64,000 nt of DNA from NCBI GenBank assembly GCA_002336805.1, contig DDEZ01000011.1, positions 248,001 through 312,000 of the forward strand, given 5' to 3'. This document shows, in pieces, positions 35,738-45,021 of the stretch. The notes beneath the pieces were generated by a model. The model saw only the letters and a program-made list of their open reading frames with translations, was not told the origin of the DNA and ran no database searches. Each line of letters starts with the position of its first letter. The stretch's first letter is position 1. The position numbers were made by a program, and so were the translations under genes. This DNA is from Bacteroidetes bacterium UBA1941. GTDB taxonomy: Bacteria > Bacteroidota > Bacteroidia > Chitinophagales > LD1.

Positions 35738-38700
35738 ATGAAGAACAAGATTGCAGTTTTGTTAGCAACTTTGCTCCTTTTCACCCGCGCTACATGGGCA
35801 CAATGGGTCAATCTCAATACCGGTATCAATGACAATCTGACCGGTGTAGTGATGTATGGCTCTACGGGCTTCGTATCAGGTGCCGGTGGTATCTACTACA
35901 CTTATACCGGTGTCACTGGCAGTTGGGTCCGATACCAGGTCAGGGGCAATGCGGCCGATTCCATCACCTACAATCATACCCGCTTTACCCACTGTACCAG
36001 CACCGGTGCCCTGACCAATAACCTGATATATTTCTGTGGCACCGATACGGTAGCTCACAAGGGAATCGTGATGCGGATAGACACGACCAATCTCTCATAC
36101 ACCATGGCCTATATAGGCGCGGTGGGTAGCTCCTTCTCACATTTGTTTTTCCGCAGTAGCAATTCTGCCTATTATGCTGTAGGTGGCAATGGTCTGATAG
36201 TGACTTTCAGCAATACCACAGCTACCGTACTCAATGCCGGTCTCACTGACGATCTTAGATCTATCAGCTTTAGCGGTTCCAATGTCTCTATGGTAGGTGC
36301 GCACACTATCTATACGGGCTCACTATCCGGTAGCAATACTTTCACCCTGCAGACTGAGACAAATAATAACTACACCTACCGCGATGTGGCAGCTACTGCC
36401 TACGTGGCTGGTGGTACTGTAGGCTCTACCCACGTTGTATTCAGCGGTTTCCCTTCTACAGAGAATAGAGACTACGACTATGGTCCGCTCAATGCGGCCT
36501 GTATCACTAGCTGCATGAATTATCACTTCGTAGGTACGGATCATGGTATATTCCGGTCGGGTACGCCACACACATACCTGGAGTACGAGCCCTCGTCACT
36601 GACCTACAGGATCAATGCTATCTGGAGCGCGAGCACCGCCACACCACCTCTCTATGCCTGTGGCGACAACGGTGTAGTGCTCAGGAGCTACACCATAGCC
36701 GCTACAAAACCCATAGCACATATCAATGCAAGTGGCGGTTGCGTCAATACTAGTATCAGTCTCAACTCCTCTACTGGCTCCTCCACTACCTGCAGCTGGT
36801 ATATCAATAACGTACTCTATGTGGCACAATGCGGCAATGTGAGCCGTACTTTCACTACAGCCGGGCAATATACTATCCGCCTGGAGACACAGAATGATAG
36901 CCTGATGCGGGATACTTCTATACAGGTGATCAATATCGTAAATGTGCCTCGTACTAACCTGCGCGATACACTGAATAAGTACATCATTTGTCACGATGAG
37001 CCGGTGACGGTCTCCATAGACTCCAGCCAGGTCAATGTTTACTACACGCTGCTGCGCTATGGGAGCAATAGCTCTCTGGGCCAGTCTGGCCAGGGTACAG
37101 GTGGCACGCTCAGTTTCCTGTCCGGTGCTATCCCCGCCACAGGCTATTATCATCTGCGTGCCAGCAGCAGTCTCGCACAGTGCACGGCAGATTTTCGCGA
37201 CACGCTGCGGATCACAGACGAGCGCACCAGGGCCAATTTCTACTCCGGCCGCATCAATGCCTCTCCCGGAGAGGCCGCGCCTTATTACCAGCATTGTCAG
37301 GATGCTAGTCATTACGCATGGTCATTTACACCGTCTCCTACGTCAGTAGCGCAGGTAGATTCACCGGTGGCCTATGCTACGTATAGCGCACCTGCGCGCC
37401 CTGCTGTACGCCTCATCTGCTGGTCAGATCACGGGTGCTATGATACACTGAGCCATGCCGGGGCCACTATAGCCCGCGAGGCGCCGGACTCCTGCTGGAA
37501 TATTGTCAATAACGGCACAGATCTGGCGTGGAATGGCAACTATACCGATGACGTAGGCAGCCTGGCTCCTTGTCGTAGTGGCTTCCTTGTGTCAGGCCAT
37601 CACAACTATGAGGTCTTTTCTTCCCGTGCCGGAGACTCGCTTACCGCCACCAGTGTCACACATGATGGTGGCTATTATGGCAAGTACTCGATGGAAGGTA
37701 CCCTGAGATGGATGGGATTTGCCAAAGGGGACTATCCTAATCAATGGGGGACAGAGTATAGCAGTATCAAAGCTGTGACCGAGGACCGCCGCGGCAATAT
37801 ATATATATGTGGTAAAGCCCTCTACATCATAGATAACAAGGGCGATAGCATAGATACGCGGCTCGGCAGTACTGCGGGCTCCTTTATAGCTAAATGTGAT
37901 TCGGACGGACGTGTGATCTGGTATGTCACATTCGGACGCAGCTCGGTGTGGCTCACAGCGCGAAACCTTACAGTAGACTATCAGAATAATATCATTGTAG
38001 CCATGGACAATGTCTATGGCGCACCCACATCTATCAATCTGAATGGTGCCTACAGCGACTCGCTGTACAATCTCGGACAGGCTAATGAGAACATACTCAA
38101 GCTCGACAGCAATGGCCACAAGCTCTGGGATATGGGCGTCCAGCTCGCCTCCGGCAATGGGCCGTTTATGAACGCACCTACTGTAGATACAGCCAACAAC
38201 CTGTATATATCTGGAGGCTATGCCTATCAGGTAGATATTTTCGAGCCGGATAGCACACACTCTATCACTATGACGGAGAGCTTCAGTGCCGGTACTCCTG
38301 ATGTCAAGGATCTTTTCCTTTTTAAATATGATAAGAATGGCCGCTTTAAATGGAAGACCCGTAGCTACACCAGTGGCCCGGCCAATTCTTCTACCGCACC
38401 TACCTGCGTCGTCACTGACAGCACAGGAAATACTTATATAGCCGGAAGTAATAATTGCTTCTCAGGAGCCTCTACTCAGGTCTTCCTCAGCGCAGATAGC
38501 TCTACTCTCACCACCACATTAGGTAAATACTTTGTGGCCCGGGTCGATGCCGCTGGCAAATGCCGCTGGCTCACCGGCAATAGTGGCAGCTACTATGGCA
38601 ATGGTGAGGCGATCTGGAAGAATGGCAATACCCTCAGCGTAGTAGGTACTATGGGAGACCGCATCAATGACTCTGTGGTCAATACCCTGTACGGCACCAA

Positions 38701-40234
38701 TGGTACTGGCATCACGATGGAGCTAAATACCTACGACTACTTTATAGCTACATATGATACCGCGGGCCGGATCAGAAAAGTGATCAAGAATGGCCACAAT
38801 ACGATATATGTCACTAATCAATGGGGGGCCTTCCATTTTTTCACTACCCGTGATGGCAAATACTATATGGCCCGCAACTATAGCTCTACTGCAGGCTCCT
38901 ACATCAATTTTGGTTCTCTGCTGCCGCATACTACGGGCACCGCAGATGCGCTCATCACCAAAGTCACCCCTGGTAGCTGCGGTATCACCTATCTGCCGGC
39001 CATCACTTCTATCACCGCCTCAGCCTGTGCTGGTAGCCTGTATACCTACCATGGTCATCAGTATCAGGTGCCTGGCCAGTATCTAGATACCCTACCGAGC
39101 AGTACAGGCACAGACAGTATTGTGAACCTCGATCTCACAGCCCTGCCGCCTGTGATCCGCCATCTGACAGATACAATATGTAGCGGGCAGAGTATACTTT
39201 TCGCGGGAGTACAGCTGCACACTGCGGGCTCCTATAGCGATACCGCTATAGCTGTCAGCGGCTGTGATAGTATCACCATCCTCGCGCTGGCCGTAGCCGC
39301 AGTGAGCAGAGATACGATATCGCATATACTATGCAGTGGGCATAGCTATTCATTTGGCGGGATGGTCCTCACGGCATCGGGCTTTTACCAGGATACGCTG
39401 ACGTCCCATGCAGGTTGTGATAGTATTGTGACGCTGCGCCTGACTGTAGCAGTAGTGCATCATGATACAGTATATGCTTTCGTCTGTGCGGGCGCAGGGT
39501 ACACATTGGGCGGTCACATATTCTATACTGCAGGCAGCTACACAGATACGTTGCAGACGGGTGCGGGCTGCGATAGCATGGTTACACTGCGCCTCACTGT
39601 AGCTGCACCGGCCAGAGACACTATTCACGCTTCGATATGCGCAGGAGGCAGCTATGTGTTTTATGGCCAGCCGCTCACACAGGCGGGTAGCTATACCGAT
39701 ACGGTGCATCACAATTGCGACAGCATCATCACGCTGCAGCTCACTGTAGTGCCTGCACCTGCGCGTCCGGTCATCACACAGCAGGGCTATGTACTGTCTA
39801 TCCCACAGGTGCAGGGACTGCACTATCAGTGGCAGCGCAATGGTGTAGATATACCAGCAGATACATTAGCTGCTGTTACGATTACGCAAAATGGCTCCTA
39901 CTCTGTGTCTATCTGGGATATCAATCACTGTGACGCTGTCTCAGACACCGTCACTATCACAAATGTGGGCATCTCAGATCTCCAGGCAATCAGTAATATC
40001 ACCGTAGCACCAAATCCATCTGCGCAAGGATTTACCATCACGATAGATGCAGGAGTATCAGCGGGCTACACCCTGTCTATTTATGACATGGCAGGCCAGT
40101 TGCTGCTACAGCGGAGTATCGCCACAGGTCAGACTTATATAGATAGGGGTGGCCTCGCCAGCGGGGCCTATATCATAAAAGTAACGGATAAGCATTCAGC
40201 ATCTACCCGACAGCTGCCTATAGTACTGGAATGA
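35738..40234 (+). CDS. very large T9SS-secreted protein with C-terminal ~50-residue repeats
   Basis: A 1498-residue secreted protein. A signal peptide (1-22) is followed by a 330-residue region with beta-propeller-like short repeats, a PKD-like section, then a second propeller-like region containing repeated TYIAGSNN, YICGKAL and FIAKCDSDGRVIW motifs (SBBP-type). Residues about 1090-1345 are five repeats with ICAGxSYxFGG...SYTDTL...GCDSIVTLRLTV. The T9SS domain has APNPSAQGFTITID and SGAYIIKVTD. No catalytic motif is evident; a structural or adhesive surface role is inferred. Confidence 0.88.
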   Translation: MKNKIAVLLATLLLFTRATWAQWVNLNTGINDNLTGVVMYGSTGFVSGAGGIYYTYTGVTGSWVRYQVRGNAADSITYNHTRFTHCTSTGALTNNLIYFCGTDTVAHKGIVMRIDTTNLSYTMAYIGAVGSSFSHLFFRSSNSAYYAVGGNGLIVTFSNTTATVLNAGLTDDLRSISFSGSNVSMVGAHTIYTGSLSGSNTFTLQTETNNNYTYRDVAATAYVAGGTVGSTHVVFSGFPSTENRDYDYGPLNAACITSCMNYHFVGTDHGIFRSGTPHTYLEYEPSSLTYRINAIWSASTATPPLYACGDNGVVLRSYTIAATKPIAHINASGGCVNTSISLNSSTGSSTTCSWYINNVLYVAQCGNVSRTFTTAGQYTIRLETQNDSLMRDTSIQVINIVNVPRTNLRDTLNKYIICHDEPVTVSIDSSQVNVYYTLLRYGSNSSLGQSGQGTGGTLSFLSGAIPATGYYHLRASSSLAQCTADFRDTLRITDERTRANFYSGRINASPGEAAPYYQHCQDASHYAWSFTPSPTSVAQVDSPVAYATYSAPARPAVRLICWSDHGCYDTLSHAGATIAREAPDSCWNIVNNGTDLAWNGNYTDDVGSLAPCRSGFLVSGHHNYEVFSSRAGDSLTATSVTHDGGYYGKYSMEGTLRWMGFAKGDYPNQWGTEYSSIKAVTEDRRGNIYICGKALYIIDNKGDSIDTRLGSTAGSFIAKCDSDGRVIWYVTFGRSSVWLTARNLTVDYQNNIIVAMDNVYGAPTSINLNGAYSDSLYNLGQANENILKLDSNGHKLWDMGVQLASGNGPFMNAPTVDTANNLYISGGYAYQVDIFEPDSTHSITMTESFSAGTPDVKDLFLFKYDKNGRFKWKTRSYTSGPANSSTAPTCVVTDSTGNTYIAGSNNCFSGASTQVFLSADSSTLTTTLGKYFVARVDAAGKCRWLTGNSGSYYGNGEAIWKNGNTLSVVGTMGDRINDSVVNTLYGTNGTGITMELNTYDYFIATYDTAGRIRKVIKNGHNTIYVTNQWGAFHFFTTRDGKYYMARNYSSTAGSYINFGSLLPHTTGTADALITKVTPGSCGITYLPAITSITASACAGSLYTYHGHQYQVPGQYLDTLPSSTGTDSIVNLDLTALPPVIRHLTDTICSGQSILFAGVQLHTAGSYSDTAIAVSGCDSITILALAVAAVSRDTISHILCSGHSYSFGGMVLTASGFYQDTLTSHAGCDSIVTLRLTVAVVHHDTVYAFVCAGAGYTLGGHIFYTAGSYTDTLQTGAGCDSMVTLRLTVAAPARDTIHASICAGGSYVFYGQPLTQAGSYTDTVHHNCDSIITLQLTVVPAPARPVITQQGYVLSIPQVQGLHYQWQRNGVDIPADTLAAVTITQNGSYSVSIWDINHCDAVSDTVTITNVGISDLQAISNITVAPNPSAQGFTITIDAGVSAGYTLSIYDMAGQLLLQRSIATGQTYIDRGGLASGAYIIKVTDKHSASTRQLPIVLE

Positions 40235-40241
40235 AATAACG

Positions 40242-40265
40242 GGCAAGGGCTATCTAGCTCTTGCC
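40242..40265. terminator. shared hairpin between convergent genes
   Basis: GGCAAG (40242-40247) and CTTGCC (40260-40265) form a short stem around the HD gene stop codon. It may terminate both convergent transcripts, but T-runs are weak. Confidence 0.35.
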
Positions 40266-40907
40266 TTCCCACTCCTCATAAAACTGCTCCAGGTAGTTGA
40301 TCATAAAGTCGTGGCGTTTTTGTGCCATCGCCTTTCCTGTGGTGGTATTCATGCGGTCTTTGAGCAGCAGGAGTTTTTCGTAGAAGTGATTGATGGTAGG
40401 AGCGGAGGAGTGTTTGTATTGCTCCTTGGTCATGTGCAGGTTGGGCGCGATATCCGGATCGTATAGTGCGCGGCCTTTGTAGCCACCATAGTTGAAAGCG
40501 CGGGCTATGCCTATGGCGCCTATGGCATCCAGCCTGTCCGCGTCCTGCACCACATCCAGCTCTATAGAGTGAAAGGTGCGCTCCGTCTTGCCTCCTTTGA
40601 ATGAAATATTGCGGATGATCTGCACGACATGTGTGATCACATCGTCCTCTACACTGATAGAGCGTAGCCAGACCTCTGCCCGCTGCGGCCCTATCTCCTC
40701 ATCACCTTCATGAAACTTGGAGTCAGCTATATCATGCAGCAGCGCGGCCAGCTCTACCACATGGGTGTCGCAGGCCTCATGCGTGGCTATTTCTTTGGCG
40801 GTATGCCAGACGCGGTAGATATGGTGCCAGTCATGGCCGCCTTCGGCTGTAGAGAGGGTGGCTTTGACATAGTCTACGGTGTCATTTATCTTTTGCTGGT
40901 GCTTCAC
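40254..40907 (-). CDS. HD-domain phosphohydrolase
   Basis: A 217-residue metal-dependent hydrolase of the YedJ-like HD family. HDWHHIYRVWHTA (25-37) contributes one metal histidine, LLHDIAD (57-63) the HD dyad, and VQDADRLDAIGAIGIARAF the trailing Asp. Such proteins hydrolyse nucleotides or phosphate esters; the substrate is unknown. The start is GTG 40907, inside the 3' end of the patatin gene (26-nt overlap), so the two are translationally coupled. Confidence 0.9.
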   Translation of the reverse strand: MKHQQKINDTVDYVKATLSTAEGGHDWHHIYRVWHTAKEIATHEACDTHVVELAALLHDIADSKFHEGDEEIGPQRAEVWLRSISVEDDVITHVVQIIRNISFKGGKTERTFHSIELDVVQDADRLDAIGAIGIARAFNYGGYKGRALYDPDIAPNLHMTKEQYKHSSAPTINHFYEKLLLLKDRMNTTTGKAMAQKRHDFMINYLEQFYEEWEGKS

Positions 40908-41901
40908 GGGCGGGCAGGGTTGATTCGTCTTTGGTAGATTTGAGTGTGTCCATAGATTGCTTGTAGGCTTTGCGCCCTACGTCTATCAGCTCTGACGCGC
41001 GGTAAAATTCAAATACAGATGCAGCAGTACGTGGTATCTCTATCAGTATATCTACGGGGTGCATCTGCAGCATGATCTCTACCAGCCGGTCCAGAGAGGC
41101 ATCATAGGACTCACTCAGCAGGTCAAACATAGACAAAGATGGCAGATTTGTGATCTGCTGCACCTCCTTTTCTGTCACCGCACTGGCGGGTTTTTCTGTT
41201 TTGGCAGGGGGCGTGTCTTCTGTACTGTCGTTGTCTTTCTCTCCGGTGAAGAAGCTCTTCAGACGTGCTATGATCTGCGCTGCGCTGCTCTCCGTCTCCT
41301 CTGTGGTCACGGTCTGCGTAGCTACATCTGCTACCAGGTCGTGCGGTACGGCACCGTTGAGGTTTACTGCCACCACTATGGCATCATCCCTCCGCTGAAA
41401 GATGTCTATCGGCAGCGGATTGAGCACGCCGCCATCTACATAGAGGCCTTTCTCATGTGCTACAGGAGTGAATACGCCCGGTATACCAGAGGAGGCGCGG
41501 ATAGCCTTGTACAGATCGCCGCTGCTGAAGTGTATCTCCTTCCGCGCTATGATATCCGTAGCTACAGCTATGAACTCTATCGGCAGGTCTTCTATATTCT
41601 TGGCCCCTGACATCTGCTGGAGCAGGCCAAATATCTTTTCACCTTTCACAAATCCCGCCATGGAGAAGGTGATGTCAAACAGTCGGTACACGTCGCTCTT
41701 GGTTTGCTTTAGCAGCCAGTCGGTATATTCCTTCATGATACCCGCGCAGTAGAGCCCACCGATGATCGCACCCATAGAGCAGCCGTATACGCCTACTATC
41801 TCATAGCCTTCCTCCTCCAGCATCTGTATCACGCCTATGTGGGCTATGCCGCGCGCGCCGCCGCTACCCAGTACGAGTTGTACTTTCTTCTTGCCATTCA
41901 T
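40882..41901 (-). CDS. patatin-like phospholipase (RssA/NTE type)
   Basis: A 339-residue serine hydrolase. The oxyanion loop is LGSGGARGIA (11-20), the nucleophile elbow is YGCSMGA with Ser42, and the catalytic Asp156 is in VDGGVLNPLP. Residues 195-255 are a charged, Thr/Glu-rich insertion. The family hydrolyses acyl esters of phospholipids; the cytosolic or membrane-associated target is unknown. The downstream HD hydrolase overlaps by 26 nt, forming a two-gene operon. Confidence 0.92.
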   Translation of the reverse strand: MNGKKKVQLVLGSGGARGIAHIGVIQMLEEEGYEIVGVYGCSMGAIIGGLYCAGIMKEYTDWLLKQTKSDVYRLFDITFSMAGFVKGEKIFGLLQQMSGAKNIEDLPIEFIAVATDIIARKEIHFSSGDLYKAIRASSGIPGVFTPVAHEKGLYVDGGVLNPLPIDIFQRRDDAIVVAVNLNGAVPHDLVADVATQTVTTEETESSAAQIIARLKSFFTGEKDNDSTEDTPPAKTEKPASAVTEKEVQQITNLPSLSMFDLLSESYDASLDRLVEIMLQMHPVDILIEIPRTAASVFEFYRASELIDVGRKAYKQSMDTLKSTKDESTLPAREAPAKDK

Positions 41902-42022
41902 ATGGATAAAAATATCTCAAAATAGCGTGCCGCCCCTGCGATATCCGCGAACGCCCGAAATGTATAGGGGACTGGTAGTTTGGCTAAGTATTTGATTTTA
42001 ACAAATTCTAAACATCAATCAC

Positions 42023-42679
42023 ATGAAACGCATTCTGCTATATGGAGCTACAGGCCGCACCGGCCGTCATGTACTGGACCTCGCGCTGCAGCGCGGCTAT
42101 GAGGTAGTGGCGCTGGTACGGGATAGCAGCAGTATCACCGCCAGCAGTGGCCAGCTCAAAGTGATACAGGGCGATACTACCAGCCTCGATGATATACGCC
42201 GCGCCATACAGGGCTGCGATGCAGTAGTGAGCACACTCGGTGCACTGCATCAGTCAGATATACTCAAACTGGGCAAAATAGACCCGCCGCATACCCTGGA
42301 GCAAACCATGAGGGCTACCATTCAGGCTATGAGAGAAGCAGGGGTAAAACGCATCATCGTGCAGACTGCGCTGGGCGCAGGTGATAGCTATCCCGACGTA
42401 CACTGGATCATGCGCCTGCTCATGCGCTGGACCAGGTTTAAAGTGGTCTATGATGACCATAATATGCAGGAGCAGCTACTAAGGGAGTCAGCGCTGGACT
42501 GGACCTTTGTGCGCCCCGTCGGACTCAATGATAAGGAAGAGCTGCGCAAACTGCATGTCACACTCCATGGTGCGCCACCATCCTTTCAGATCGGAAGAAA
42601 GCATGTCGCGCAGTTTATGCTGGACTGTCTTGATAAAGGCTCATACATCCACCAGGCTCCGGCAGTATCAGAGTCGTAA
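42023..42679 (+). CDS. NAD(P)-binding atypical SDR (NmrA/BVR-B-like)
   Basis: A 218-residue Rossmann-fold protein with LLYGATGRTGRHV (5-17) as dinucleotide-binding motif and a VVSTLGALHQ segment. There is no YxxxK catalytic pair, which places it among atypical SDRs such as NmrA-like or flavin/biliverdin reductase B proteins. An NADPH-sensing or reductase function is possible; the substrate is unknown. It is convergent with the DinB-like pair. Confidence 0.85.
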   Translation: MKRILLYGATGRTGRHVLDLALQRGYEVVALVRDSSSITASSGQLKVIQGDTTSLDDIRRAIQGCDAVVSTLGALHQSDILKLGKIDPPHTLEQTMRATIQAMREAGVKRIIVQTALGAGDSYPDVHWIMRLLMRWTRFKVVYDDHNMQEQLLRESALDWTFVRPVGLNDKEELRKLHVTLHGAPPSFQIGRKHVAQFMLDCLDKGSYIHQAPAVSES

Positions 42680-42689
42680 GTCTCCGTCT

Positions 42690-43211
42690 TTATGCCAGTA
42701 CTTTCTGAAACTCTACGAAAGGGCCTACCTCATGCCTGTACGCCCGAGCTAATGTCCGTGATATCTGTATCTGATGGCTTAGGTCATGCGTGGCCCATGT
42801 AGCCAGTAGCTGCTGCAGTGTCACAGTACCGAGGCGGGGATGAGCAGCAGTACGCTGGAGGTCAGCGTCAGAGAGTTGTAGAGTTATCAGACGCGCCACA
42901 TTATCCTGCCTCAGCCGGCGAAACTCCCGGAGCAGCTCTATCATAGCCGTAGCCGCCGCCACCTCCAGGTGCGAGGCCATATCTACAGGCGTGAAGGTTC
43001 TGACATCTGCGGCTGCCAGGATGATCCCGACGCGTACCATCCAGTTCTCTTGCTCACAGAGTAGTAGGTGCGCCATCACCTCGCGCGGGCTCCAGTCGGT
43101 GGGAGCTTCGCGCGCATCTGTCCACTCAGCGCTCAGATGGCCGAGCTGCGCCTCCAGTACGGAGGGTGTACCACGCAGTATCTCCAGCGTTTTACCCAGT
43201 GAAAATTCCAT
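42690..43211 (-). CDS. DinB-like (YfiT-fold) protein
   Basis: A 173-residue four-helix protein from ATG 43211. WSPREVMAHLLLCEQENWMVR supplies the first metal histidine and THDLSHQIQISR the C-terminal histidines of the DinB fold. Family members are often thiol-dependent enzymes (S-transferases using mycothiol or bacillithiol). The ATG shares one base with the TGA of the upstream DUF1572 gene. Confidence 0.85.
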   Translation of the reverse strand: MEFSLGKTLEILRGTPSVLEAQLGHLSAEWTDAREAPTDWSPREVMAHLLLCEQENWMVRVGIILAAADVRTFTPVDMASHLEVAAATAMIELLREFRRLRQDNVARLITLQLSDADLQRTAAHPRLGTVTLQQLLATWATHDLSHQIQISRTLARAYRHEVGPFVEFQKVLA

Positions 43212-43777
43212 CACTTTTTATCCTTTAGAAATTCATCAGTGAAGTGTACTTTCTGCTTTGGCTGCGCAAATTTGTCAGCATTATAGGTCTGTGAGTTGCC
43301 TCTGGGTATCGAGAGAGAGGCCCATGTTTCAGCAGCCATCTTGCCTATGAAAACGATCTGGCCGATGTGGTAGGGGTAGTGCGCCAGCTGCCTGTTGATC
43401 GCTTCTGTCACGGTGTGCCCCTGATTGCGGATGTAGATGATCTTAGTGAGGTCTTCCTCTTGCAGCGAGTGCAGCGTATCCAGAAATACCTTCCAGCCGC
43501 GCTCCCACAGCGCTATCATTTCTTCCCGTGTCCTGATGTCTGCTTCAAATTCTCCATCACGATTGCGCCATTCTTTCTCTCCATCCGTGGTGAGGAAATC
43601 GGTCCAGCGGCTCAGCATATTGCCGGCCAGGTGCTTTACGATGGTGGAGATGCTGTTGCTCTCTTCATTGTACTGCCAGAAGAGCTTATCATCCGGCAGC
43701 TGGGCAAAGGTTTTTTCTCCCAGTAGTTTATAGTACTCAAACTGCTTGGTCACACTCTGCAGGTAGTCTGATGACAT
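43211..43777 (-). CDS. DUF1572 (DinB-like) protein
   Basis: A 188-residue DinB-superfamily member. The hallmark blocks are LPDDKLFWQYNEESNSISTIVKHLAGNMLSRW and NRQLAHYPYHIGQIVFIGK, whose histidines would form the metal site. In the bacillithiol-producing context, a thiol transferase role is possible but inferred. It is first of two coupled DinB-like genes. Confidence 0.88.
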   Translation of the reverse strand: MSSDYLQSVTKQFEYYKLLGEKTFAQLPDDKLFWQYNEESNSISTIVKHLAGNMLSRWTDFLTTDGEKEWRNRDGEFEADIRTREEMIALWERGWKVFLDTLHSLQEEDLTKIIYIRNQGHTVTEAINRQLAHYPYHIGQIVFIGKMAAETWASLSIPRGNSQTYNADKFAQPKQKVHFTDEFLKDKK

Positions 43778-43819
43778 ATGATTGGTTTTATTGGTTGAAT
43801 AATGATAAAGACGAATAGG

Positions 43820-44302
43820 TCAGCGCAAAGATTTTACCCGCTCCTCAAATGTAACAGGTGTCTCAAATGGCGCGACGATATTGCCAAAGAACAGCGTCAA
43901 CTCCTCAGAGTGCTTGTGCCCTGTGCGGCTTTTGAGGTCATAGTGCGCCAGGCGGGTCCACATCACAGCTTTGACTTGCGTTTTGGCCTCATTCCACATC
44001 ACGGCCTCTACCATCAGCGCCTTGTCTGTGTAGGCCATCAGGCGGGTCTGTATGGTCACGATCTCCATCAGTGCTGCCGGGGCCAGGTAGGCTATCTGAG
44101 TCTGCGCCACCACCCACGATAGTCCCTGCTCTCTGGCCAGTTTATATACATCAAAGTCGTAGTAGCTCATCAGCTGGTCTTCACGCGCATTGATGATGTA
44201 GTCTATATAGCGCGAGTTGTTCAGGTGGTTGAACGGATCACAGTCAGGGAAGCGGATCAGGGACTGGCTTTCGAGTTCTTTGGGCAAGGTTGTCGTAGTC
44301 AT
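43820..44302 (-). CDS. acyl-CoA thioesterase (4HBT family)
   Basis: A 160-residue hotdog-fold thioesterase with RFPDCDPFNHLNNSRYIDYIINARED: the DCDPFNHLNNSRY core carries the catalytic Asp. It would hydrolyse an acyl-CoA. A TetR operator (44337-44356) sits 35 bp upstream of its start and the TetR gene ends 69 bp upstream, so it is the obvious regulated target. Confidence 0.88.
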   Translation of the reverse strand: MTTTTLPKELESQSLIRFPDCDPFNHLNNSRYIDYIINAREDQLMSYYDFDVYKLAREQGLSWVVAQTQIAYLAPAALMEIVTIQTRLMAYTDKALMVEAVMWNEAKTQVKAVMWTRLAHYDLKSRTGHKHSEELTLFFGNIVAPFETPVTFEERVKSLR

Positions 44303-44336
44303 GTTGTTTATGTTTTAGTGAATGATCTATCTTTAA

Positions 44337-44356
44337 AATATACCAACCGGTATATT
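44337..44356. promoter_or_regulatory. TetR-type operator upstream of the thioesterase gene
   Basis: AATATACCAACCGGTATATT: half-sites AATATACC and GGTATATT in inverted orientation around AACC. The outer bases match the 30-bp palindrome upstream of the TetR gene, so both are probably bound by the same regulator. Confidence 0.75.
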
Positions 44357-44371
44357 CTGTTTCAAAAAAAA

Positions 44372-44974
44372 TCAAGGCCGCAGGCCGAGGATAAAATGCT
44401 CAAGGTACCGCATACTGATGCGCAGCTCTGTAGCCCGGCCATGTACTTTGGCCTGCATCACGGCTCCCTCTATCAGTGACATCAGGATCACAGCTACCTC
44501 AGTAGGATTCACGTCTTTGTGTATCTCTTTGCGCTCTATGCCGCGCCTGACCTGGTTTTCCAGTGACTTCTTCCAGAATGTCAGCGCCTGTGAGGCTTTG
44601 TCCCGCAGTGCCGGATGGGTATCATCGGCCTCTACAGAGGTATTGAGCAGCGGACAGCCGGCCTTGAGGAATGGTATCTTGAGAAAGTCACTATACACAC
44701 GCGGATAGACCAGCAGGCGGTCTATGGCGCTCTCCTCTGCCAGTATGCGCTCGCGCAGGTAGGCCGTGACCCTGCCAAAATTATAGTCAAAAGCCGCGAG
44801 CGCTACTTCATCTTTATTTTCAAAGTTGCCATAGATGCTCCCCTTGGTCAGGCCGGTGGCTTCAGTGAGGTCTGTCAAAGACGTGCCGGCATACCCCTTC
44901 TCATTAAAGACGGGGGCTGTCCGCTCTATGATGTACTGTCGCGTACGCTCTGCTTTGGAGGTTGCCTCGTTCAT
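44372..44974 (-). CDS. TetR/AcrR-family transcriptional regulator
   Basis: A 200-residue repressor from ATG 44974; an extra 41-residue frame upstream runs through the operator and is not likely translated. The N-terminal helix-turn-helix is TSLTDLTEATGLTKGSIYGNFENKDEV, typical of TetR. The C-terminal ligand-binding domain has TetR_C-like features (CPLLNTSVEADD and LISLIEGAVMQAKVHGR). Palindromes upstream of its own start and of the thioesterase gene imply autoregulation and control of that gene, probably lifted by an acyl-type or toxic ligand. Confidence 0.92.
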   Translation of the reverse strand: MNEATSKAERTRQYIIERTAPVFNEKGYAGTSLTDLTEATGLTKGSIYGNFENKDEVALAAFDYNFGRVTAYLRERILAEESAIDRLLVYPRVYSDFLKIPFLKAGCPLLNTSVEADDTHPALRDKASQALTFWKKSLENQVRRGIERKEIHKDVNPTEVAVILMSLIEGAVMQAKVHGRATELRISMRYLEHFILGLRP

Positions 44975-44990
44975 TTGCAGGAGCAAAAGT

Positions 44991-45020
44991 AATAAAATAT
45001 ACCAATTGGTATATTTTATT
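44991..45020. promoter_or_regulatory. perfect 30-bp palindrome, TetR operator upstream of the regulator gene
   Basis: The 30 bases at 44991-45020 are an exact reverse-complement palindrome centred on CCAATTGG, with TATACC/GGTATA half-sites as at 44337-44356. It lies 17 bp upstream of the TetR start codon, the classic position for autorepression. Confidence 0.88.
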
Positions 45021-45021
45021 G

